Positions 57,030 to 64,000 of a DNA stretch of 64,000 nucleotides are shown piece after piece. Made by a program: the position numbers and the translations under genes. The notes under the pieces are model-generated. The model searched no databases. It worked only from the letters and a program-made list of their open reading frames with translations, and was not told where the DNA came from. Origin of the DNA: Lepraria neglecta (lineage: Eukaryota; Ascomycota; Lecanoromycetes; Lecanorales; Stereocaulaceae). Positions within the stretch are counted from its first letter, which is position 1. Every line of letters starts with the position of its first letter. The stretch lies in assembly GCA_033220425.1 (NCBI GenBank), contig CM065647.1:5270001-5334000 (forward strand), in the 5' to 3' direction.

Positions 57030-58962
57030 ATGAGATCATTTAGCTTTCCAAATATGTACCTGGCGATATGGATCTCAATCCTCGGGGCTCAGCTCGTTTC
57101 AGGGCAGAGCACCTCGCCTACGAACAGTACCACGACTGCCAATACTACCAATCAGTTCATCCTAGATACTACCATATCGCAAATGGAAACACAGGCCGCC
57201 CTCGAGCCTCTCACCGACCAAGCAGGCCTCAAAGGCAGTGTCAGCCAACTCCAGGTCAGTGAATCCCTTGAGTGAGGCAACGTTTCATTGCTGACGTATC
57301 ACGTAGCAAATTTCTCCGCAAGGATCTCTGGTATTGACCAACACCAAAAGTGTCAACAGTCTCGAGACAGGTGACATCGCTTTCATCAGCTGCGAGCCCA
57401 TCGATTACATCACTGGCGACATCGACTCACGGAAATTCATCAACTTAGCCGTTAACAACGGTAAACCGGTCGCGATTGTGCTCTACAGCGTCTACGCCGC
57501 CAGCTGCAGCTTCAGCCCAACCGACGATTTCAGCTTTACTATGATGTACACCATGCTCAGTGCCAACCAATCCCAGGCGATTGTGACCGGACTGCAGAGG
57601 AACGACCCTCCTTACCCTTCTACAACCATAACTGTGAACCAGAAAACGGTGAACGGGAGCAGTTGGGGCAGTGGGAGCAGTGGGAGCAGCGGCAGTGACA
57701 ACAACAATATCCTGGGGAAATCGCCAACCACTGCAGTGGCAATGATCATCCTCTACAGCATTACTGGTATCATTACGGCCCTTTTCCTGGCAATCATTAT
57801 TGTTGGCGCTATCCGAGCACACCGCCATCCAGAAAGATACGGACCGAGGCAGGTGATTGGAAGACCAAGACAAAGCAGGGCGAAGGGTATCGCAAGAGCT
57901 ATGTTGGAGACTATACCAATTGTCAAATTTGGCGATCAAGAGGAGGACAAGCCGGCAGAGCAAGAGAGGGACATTGAACTGGCACATACTGGAGCTCCGC
58001 ATACGGAGACTGCGGCTGAAGCGGAAGAACCAAGAGAACAAGCAGCTACATCGCAGTCGGATGCGGTGGAAGGAGCAGGTCCAGATGTTGTAATCACAGA
58101 AGCCGCTGCTGGCTCAGAGAAACCAAGAGATGGGGCAGAAGAGAATACATGCAAAACAGGTAACGGACTGGCTTGTTCGGTGTGTACGGACGACTTCGCT
58201 AAGGGCCAAGACGTACGATTGTTGCCCTGCAAGCACAAATTCCATCCAGAGTGCATCGATCCTTGGCTCCTGAACGTGTCAGGAACATGTCCACTATGGT
58301 AAGCCAGTCACGCTTGGTTCTATACCGGGTGTAGCTAATGTTATCACAGCCGCGTTGACCTCCATCCCACAACTTCCCACACCTCAGATCCTGACGCCGA
58401 GGACGACAGATCAGAAACATCTCACCCTGATGCCACCTCACCTACCTCCCCCACCGATGCCCCAATCACCGAGGCCGCCCGACGCAATCGCCGGTCCCGA
58501 ATCCTTCATATCGGCCGTATGCGCCACGCTACACCAGATGAACGTATCGCAGCACTAAGGACGCTGAGGAACGAGAATCGAGATCAGGCTACCAGCGCAA
58601 ATATAGAGCAAGGAGGCTGGAGCGTCGGAGAACGAACGTTGAACAGGTTAGGTGTAAGACTTAGCCGAGCGTTTGGTGGATCGCGACCGGCGTCTGGATT
58701 GCCTTCCTCGAGGCCGGTGTCTCATATCCCTGCTCCCGCTGCCGAAACACCTGCCATCACTACCCCTGAGGCACCTGTCTCATCCGAATTGCCCACATCT
58801 ACTACTACCGAAGCACCTGCTTCTACCGAGCTGCCCCCTGCATCTACCACTGAAGCACACGCTTCTAGCGAATTACCTGCTTCGACCACGACGGAAGCAC
58901 CTGTCTCTACAACGACCGAAGAAGCACATGCGCCACAGATAGAAACGCAAAGACAGGATTAG
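57030..58962 (+). CDS. PA-type transmembrane RING-H2 E3 ligase
   Basis: Exons 57030-57254, 57307-58298 and 58350-58962 give 609 aa. A signal peptide (about 25 residues) is followed by a lumenal Asn/Thr-rich part containing a protease-associated-like region (ETGDIAFISC, AVNNGKPVAIVLYS). A transmembrane span lies at about 218-245 (AMIILYSITGIITALFLAII). The cytosolic part has an acidic linker and a RING-H2 finger near residues 365-410: CSVCTDDF..VRLLPCKHKFHPECIDPWL, with the last pair split by the second intron (C..CPLC). A Thr/Glu/Pro-rich tail with short repeats (TTEAP-like) follows. Such PA-TM-RING proteins work as membrane ubiquitin ligases in endosomal/vacuolar or ER sorting. No break is visible. 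Confidence 0.87.
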
Positions 58963-59376
58963 TTGCATCTATGAGACCTTCTGAATTATCTTTCTAGCAG
59001 ATGTACATAGGGTGGTGATTTTTGGAAGGCCAGATGTTTCACAGGATGTCATGAATTTATACTTGAGAGATAGGATACTCCCAGCATTTGTTTTTGGAAT
59101 TTAAGGATTGGATACTCGACCTCGTACATACTCATAGTGCGCATATATGTCAATAGTTATAGATCAATGTTAGCATGTTCGCTGCTGCAGTCGGCTTGTG
59201 CCGAACGCCTGATTATACTGTGAATGGGCCGCTAATAAAGACACCAACACTCCGTATCACCCGATCTGAACCGTCTCAGGAAAACGAGCATGCCTTGATA
59301 ATCTCATTACATTTCAGCCCACAGCTCCAGCTGACCCAGATCTCCACTAACCTCCGTCAACCCCCATCAACCCCCA
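58963..59376. other. Intergenic, nothing recognised
   Basis: No supported feature between the RING-H2 gene and family member H. Confidence 0.4.
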
Positions 59377-59763
59377 TCACCCAAACACACGTAGTCGAAA
59401 GTCTAACCCTGTCCTCTCCGTAAGCCTCGATAAAATAGAAATATCCTCCGCCATAACATCAACCACCTTCCAGCCAACCCCACAACTGTACCACGCCATA
59501 AACAGATGGGCTACATCACTCAGGCCAACCCATTCCTTCAGATCCACCTGAAGAGTAGCCAAGACCTCCACCAGGGCGAGAATGATGACTACTGCATTAC
59601 CCATGTGTTCGAGGATGATTGGGAGTGTATTTCCTTTCCAGTCTAAGTCTGGGAAGTTATTTAGGAGATCGTTTGCTGTCGTGGAGGTGAATGCTGCGGG
59701 TGGGGTGGTAGGGTCGCGGGTTTGGGGGAGCAATGTGCCGTATTGTGGGTTTTAGGGATTCAT
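59377..59763 (-). pseudogene. Small-family member H (stop at codon 4)
   Basis: On the minus strand, ATG at 59763 is followed by AAT CCC TAA, then an uninterrupted 122-codon frame to the stop at 59377. A CAA-to-TAA change would explain the early stop. The protein reads LLPQTRDPTTPP, DLDWKGNTLPIILEHMGNAV, a hydrophobic segment, AHLFMAWYSCG with the conserved Trp, and AEDISILSRLTERTG followed by LDFRLRVFG. This fits the order of B, E, I and J. If a later start were used it could still be expressed; no such start with good context was seen. Function unknown. Confidence 0.5.
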
Positions 59764-60367
59764 GGTGAGGTTGGCTGGAGAGGGAAGACTGGGCTTATGG
59801 AGAAACCAAGGACCGTTTGGGATGTCTTGTACACTTGTTATTTCACTGGAAGAGCTTTCTGGAATGGTCTCTGTTTCTGCCCAAACCCGCGCATGAATGA
59901 CATGAATAAAGAGGCTATTCGCTGAGTACAAACTCCACGGACACTAACGATTGGGTTTGACGGTCTCAAGAGCTTCTGGATCGCAGCCTAGGTATCAAAG
60001 ACGAATGCATGAAGGACCAACAAACACTAATCTGGATGGCCTTGTCACGGCAAAGGAATCAGTTTGGATACATGGAAGGGAACGTTGCGACATGCAAAGG
60101 ACAAATAAATTTCGGTCTTGCACTAGTCTAAGATTCTTGATGCGTTGCAGTCCAACATGACAACCCCATCTGTCCTTCATCCAGGTCTGGAACGAAACGA
60201 GCTTGACTATTGCCGAGGGGAACGTCGCATTAATGAGCGTCTCAGGGATCGAGTATATGGTCCAAACAAAAAATTCGTCCACAAACCAACTTCCCATCCA
60301 CCCTGTGCAACAAGGAAATTCGCAGTCATGACAATCGTCCGAAATCCAAACTCTACCTGCCCATTAC
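59764..60367. other. Intergenic between family members H and I
   Basis: No separate supported gene. Short open frames on both strands have no motif. Confidence 0.35.
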
Positions 60368-60775
60368 CTAAACGCCTCCCCCAGATACCAAAATTCGACA
60401 TTCCCGGCTGGCTCTCTCCTTCGCAAGCCTCATAGCTGCTGTTATGTTCGCTGGAGTAACTTCCACCTCAGTTTGCCCTCCGAAGGTTCTATCCCACGCA
60501 ACCTTTAATTTCGGGGCCTCAGGAAAGTCGAAGTATCGTTTCATGTCGTCCGCAAGTGTGCCAAAATGCTCGCCAAGGGAGATGATGAGCGGAAAGAGGT
60601 GCTCCTTGTACTGAATGAGAATGGGAAAGGTGGACCGCTGAAAATCCTGTGGAGTGGTGCCTGGGATGGTGACTGCCCGAGCTGCTCCGGTTGAGTAGAA
60701 TGGTGGAGGATGATTGTTTCCGGGAAGGAGAGGGAGGAAGATGGCGTTTGGTAGAGGATGCTGTTGGTCGCTCAT
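60368..60775 (-). CDS. Small-family member I, intact 135 aa
   Basis: Single ORF, ATG at 60775 and stop at 60368. A Pro/His-rich start is followed by FPILIQYKEHLFPLIISL, a helix LADDMKRYF, KLKVAWDRTFGG with the conserved Trp, and TPANITAAMRLAKERASR ending ECRILV. It is closest to member J, 202 bp away on the same strand. The two share the central YK..L.P and L..K.R....C pattern. No signal peptide, membrane span or catalytic motif is present. Together with B and J it is the best evidence that the family is expressed protein rather than chance ORF. Confidence 0.6.
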   Translation of the reverse strand: MSDQQHPLPNAIFLPLLPGNNHPPPFYSTGAARAVTIPGTTPQDFQRSTFPILIQYKEHLFPLIISLGEHFGTLADDMKRYFDFPEAPKLKVAWDRTFGGQTEVEVTPANITAAMRLAKERASRECRILVSGGGV

Positions 60776-60977
60776 GATTTTGAGATGCTTGGGAAATTGG
60801 TGTGGAACGATGAGTCAATTGAGAGGCTAAATGAGCTGATCTTGTACTGGCTCCTCGTGTTTGGAGATGCTTGCAACCGATTGCTTCTCTATCAGCTGAC
60901 CAACACCGGTACAAAGGAGACAGATTCCACAAACAACCACAACAATCTGCTAGGCACTATGAAAGCCTCCAGCCTGG

Positions 60978-61427
60978 TCACGATCCACTCGGCCCATCAC
61001 AAACCAAAAGTCGACAATCCAGCCCACCCCTCTCCCTTGCCATCCTCAACATGACCCGCAAAGTCCACTTGTTCAGCGGGGTACTTCTCGTCACCCAGGA
61101 CCAGGACCCAGTGGGTCCACGCCGACCCCAGACGATGTACACTACCGGCTGCGATTTCAGACCATACGGTCCAAATGTATGCTGCATGTTGTCCGTGAGA
61201 TTGGGAAGGTCCTCTCGCGTGCTGAGAACCATTGGAACTAAATTTCCCTTGTATTCGGCGAAGATGGGGTATGTGGATAGTGCGTAGTCTTTTCCTCGTA
61301 TCTCATCTTGGTGCCACCTCTCCAATAGTATGGCGGTGCAGTTTGAGTGGTATGCTTGGTGCTGAAGAGGCGGTGGTGGTTCCAGAGGCTGGGCTATGTT
61401 TTTCTGGGCAGGATGGTGGCTGTTCAT
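60978..61427 (-). CDS. Small-family member J, intact 149 aa
   Basis: Single ORF with ATG at 61427 and stop at 60978. It contains CTAILLERWH near the start, YPIFAEYKGNLVPMVLST, a helix DLPNLTDNMQHTF, PVVYIVWGRRGP with the conserved Trp, and PLNKWTLRVMLRMARERGG ending LDCRLLVCDG. Compared with I it has a longer loop between the Trp strand and the terminal helix. No targeting signal. The close tandem arrangement of J and I suggests recent duplication. The role is unknown. Confidence 0.6.
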   Translation of the reverse strand: MNSHHPAQKNIAQPLEPPPPLQHQAYHSNCTAILLERWHQDEIRGKDYALSTYPIFAEYKGNLVPMVLSTREDLPNLTDNMQHTFGPYGLKSQPVVYIVWGRRGPTGSWSWVTRSTPLNKWTLRVMLRMARERGGLDCRLLVCDGPSGS

Positions 61428-61978
61428 AATTTTCAGAGACCCTGATGAGGTTGAGCATTGGTGGTGTGTGCTGGCTTGGAGAGATTGAGGGAATGAAAGG
61501 CGGATCTCGTGAATATAAATCTACGGAATCTCCTAGAGCAAACGTTTGTCTATGGGTTGCCTGAAAAGCGAACAAAGCAGGCATCTTCTAAAGACAATCG
61601 CGGTATTCTGCTTTACGATGAGATTCTAGACTGCCAACCCAACAACCTCCCAAGGAACCTGTTGTACTTGGCAAATGATTTCTCGTCCTCGACTTTCGTC
61701 ACAGGATCTTGAATCGTGGGACCATTGCGGAAACAAAAGAACTAATTCGGTACGCAACATCTGAGTTGCAAATTCCTGGCATGTAAATAAAGCGTGAGGA
61801 TTGCAGGGTGTGGAAGGAACGACCTGGTGCACGTGGCGGGTTCGCAGCTTCCGGCTACTCTTGGGTCGCGGCTATCTGCCTTCCTTTGATCTTCGCTATA
61901 TATCTCATCCTCTATTGTCAAAGTTATTCTAATCCGCATCACAACACGAACAGAGCTACGAAGAGCAAGAGGTTCACC
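61428..61978. other. Intergenic, nothing recognised
   Basis: No supported feature between family member J and the second zinc-finger relic. Confidence 0.35.
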
Positions 61979-63008
61979 ATGGCGTATTGCGAGCGATGTG
62001 ACCTCGACTTCGTCAACGAGGCAGAGAAACTCCAACACAAGAAAGCGAATCCAGGAGTTCATAATCTCTGTACGCCATGCCTGGTAGACGAGCCAACACC
62101 GGAAGGACTGACGCATCACTTTCAAAACCTCCGAGGTCCTTAAATACACATAGTGCAGTGTTTGCAATGTGAACTTTGACAACGAAGACGAAAGGAATGA
62201 ACATCTTAGACGTCCTCCAGGCGATCAATGCTTCTGTCGCCCATGCAATTTCCTTTGCAACAATCCTAGCTTGCTTCAAGACTATCTCTAGTCATCCTGG
62301 TATCATGACAACACCTACTGCTCTAAGTGTGACAGGTACTTTGATTTTGCAATCAGGTTACAAGAAGCAAGGCCGCCCAACTCGCCTAGATCTGTTGCTA
62401 GCTGACGGCACTCCAGCATTCAGAAGTTCACGAACAGGTGCTTCCATGCTTGGGCTGCAAGAAACGAAAGAATCTTCTCAACCATCTCAGCCATGTTCAT
62501 TCACCTCGAAATGGGTGCCTGCTCTTCCGGGTGGAACATACAGCACATCAATGCCTTGGTATCCGAAGATGATGATGCACTTCCACTCCTCATCCGTAAG
62601 CGTGAGCCTCGGTTTCTTGCTGGCGCTCCTAGAAAATTTGTTCTGGACGAAGACTTCTCTCAGGAATTTGGTTGGGTCTGCCCGCTCTGTCAGGGCCAGT
62701 TCTGTGATGGCCCAGACGTCGACACTCACCTGCGAAAGCAAGAATGTTCTCAAGGATATTCCTACATCCTCAAATGTCCCGTCTGCCCCGATATCTTCAT
62801 CAAAGTTAGCGCGCTTCTTGAGCACGTCAGCGCTCCTCGCTGTGCGGCGACCAGGACGACCTCGAGTATTGCAGCGCTACTGAAGGCCGTGGAGACTGGT
62901 CTCAAGGCGCCTGGAACGCAAGAAAAGCTTGCGGAGTTTCGATATCAACTGGAACCTGATCCGGATTGGCCTGGGAAGTTGAATTTTAGGGTCGCTGAGA
63001 TGGACTAG
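61979..63008 (+). pseudogene. C2H2-type zinc-finger protein relic or frameshifted gene
   Basis: An ATG at 61979 opens a frame with finger-like elements: MAYCERCDLDF..HKK and LCTPCLVDEPTPEGLTHHF. It stops near 62143, and a +1 frame continues CSVCNVNFDNEDERNEHL, CFCRPCNFLCNN and TYCSKCDRYF. It stops again (TAG near 62287, TGA near 62406). Further on CLGCKKR and the segment ISAMFIHLEMGACSSG appear in yet another frame. The frame from 62493 to 63008 is clean: GWVCPLCQGQFCDGPDVDTHL, LKCPVCPDIFIKVSALLEH and a helical end. This is the same fungal finger family as the relic at 23344-24250. Some breaks could be introns I did not resolve, so a living gene is possible. Confidence 0.55.
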
Positions 63009-63286
63009 CTCAACGCGATTAGCCATCATGCGCGACATGGCCTAACTCCTGCGAGATAAGGACGTTTCGGGGTAATGAGTTGTCGCACTGTTCAAGTGGG
63101 AGTCGATGGCTTCAAGGGCTGGTGCAGCAAGAACCATACATTTGCACTCAAAGAAAAGCTTAACAATCGCATCTCATACTTGAACTCTCTTCCAAGCATT
63201 GCATGCCCAATCCCCGGCTCTCTACGCTAACCTCCCAACCAAATCTCTAATTCTCCTCTTCCTAGACTACACGCCCCCTCAATCGC
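63009..63286. other. Intergenic, nothing recognised
   Basis: No feature is supported between the finger relic and the 3' end of the Cys-rich gene on the minus strand. Confidence 0.35.
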
Positions 63287-64000
63287 TCAAACCGGATTCC
63301 CACCCTTATCCAAACAACTCTGCCCCCAAGCCACCGTCCCACTCGGACAACAAACCCCCCGTCCATTCAACTGTGTATCCGGACAACACCGTCCATTAAT
63401 CTCATTCTGCGCCACAGCACAACAAACCCCCATCTCAGCATTAGCGCACTGCTGCGGCTCCCCCGAAATAGCCTCTTTATCACAACACAACCCCCCTTTC
63501 CCACACTGCTGCAGTCCTGCCTCACACGTCACCAAGGGCTGCGATCCCTGCCTAAAAACGCATGTGCCGCGATGTTCGCCTTCTGGATCGCATTCATGAT
63601 ACGGTCCGCAGCAGTATTTTGGATGACTGCCTGGAGCTGCGGTGCCTGAGCCGTCGCCATTGCAGATGGTGCTGCCGTCTAGCGGGCAGAGTTGGGAGGG
63701 CCATGTGAAATCTAAATCCATAGGGCCGTCGGCTGTGCATTCTTGCCTACTCGTAGCACAAGACGCGGACTTGTAGATTGGATCTGTGACGCATACGTAT
63801 TCCAGAGTATCATCCTGCTTCAAGCATTCGGTGCCAGGCACGCTGTAGAAATCCGTAGCGCACTGTCCTTTATACGGACCGCTGGGGATGCAGGAACTTC
63901 CTTCTCCGCAGCAATTGTAGCTCCCATCTGGTTTCTTGCACGATACTGTCCCAGGCTCGACTGAGCACGGTTTCGGCGCCGGAGCACCTTTTTTCGCGCA
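63287..64000 (-). CDS. Cys-rich secreted protein, 5' end cut by window
   Basis: Open on the minus strand from the window edge (64000) to a stop at 63287, 237 residues. More than 25 Cys occur in recurring CC and C-x(5-8)-C groups: YNCCGEGSSC, YCCGPYHEC, GKGGLCCDKE, GVCCAVAQNE and GRCCPDTQLNGRGVCCPSG. The repeated CC-P/D pattern recalls granulin-like or other disulfide-rich extracellular domains, but spacing is irregular and I do not assign a family. A signal peptide would be expected upstream, outside the window. The function could be structural or effector-like; nothing more can be said. The reading frame has no lesion in the visible part. Confidence 0.65.
   Translation of the reverse strand, partial: CAKKGAPAPKPCSVEPGTVSCKKPDGSYNCCGEGSSCIPSGPYKGQCATDFYSVPGTECLKQDDTLEYVCVTDPIYKSASCATSRQECTADGPMDLDFTWPSQLCPLDGSTICNGDGSGTAAPGSHPKYCCGPYHECDPEGEHRGTCVFRQGSQPLVTCEAGLQQCGKGGLCCDKEAISGEPQQCANAEMGVCCAVAQNEINGRCCPDTQLNGRGVCCPSGTVAWGQSCLDKGGNPV

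Overview
This window is nuclear DNA from a filamentous ascomycete (Pezizomycotina). The evidence is short introns (about 48-86 bp) with GTAAGT/GTATGT-type donors and CTAAC/CTGAC-type branch sites, recognisable fungal families (Grg1/CCG-1, Atg22-like, HRI1, fungal rhodopsin-like receptor, PA/RING-H2 membrane protein), and a pattern of C-to-T/G-to-A stop codons in gene relics that resembles repeat-induced point mutation (RIP). I could not fix the class or species. No rRNA, tRNA, CRISPR array or intact transposon was recognised.

Layout. 1-4.9 kb is gene-poor, with one degenerate ORF pair. 4.9-18.9 kb is a compact block of ordinary genes: a membrane-associated alpha/beta hydrolase, HRI1, a broken DUF7580-type gene, grg-1, xanthine phosphoribosyltransferase, an Atg22-like transporter, a low-complexity relic, a Mae1-type C4-dicarboxylate transporter and a short beta-carbonic anhydrase. 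19-26 kb holds a predicted PD-(D/E)XK (Uma2-like) protein beside AT-rich DNA, a 96-bp tandem duplication, a C2H2 zinc-finger relic and a rhodopsin-like receptor. 27-29.8 kb has an arylsulfotransferase-like secreted protein with a one-base frameshift and a broken small secreted protein. 30-45 kb is accessory: AT-rich stretches, a DUF7587-type protein, an F-box-like relic, one charged hypothetical protein and seven members of a small unrecognised family. 46-59 kb returns to well-formed genes: an RBR E3 ligase, an FSH1 relic, a Ser/Thr-rich secreted protein, a small secreted protein, a Cys-rich mini-protein and a PA-type RING-H2 membrane protein. 59.4-61.4 kb has three more members of the small family. 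62-64 kb holds a second C2H2 relic and a Cys-rich secreted protein cut by the window edge.

The most unusual feature is the small family: ten copies, intact and broken, in two clusters (32.4-44.7 kb and 59.4-61.4 kb). I aligned them by eye on a core hydrophobic stretch, a conserved Trp preceded by a short beta-like strand, and a C-terminal helix of the form N-[VIL]-x-A-x-[LM]-R-x-[LA] followed by a charged/aromatic end. Three copies have TAG exactly at the conserved Trp. I know of no named family for it.

Gene models given as exons were built by reading splice sites and checking phase by hand. ATG starts were chosen from the sequence, not from alternative start codons.
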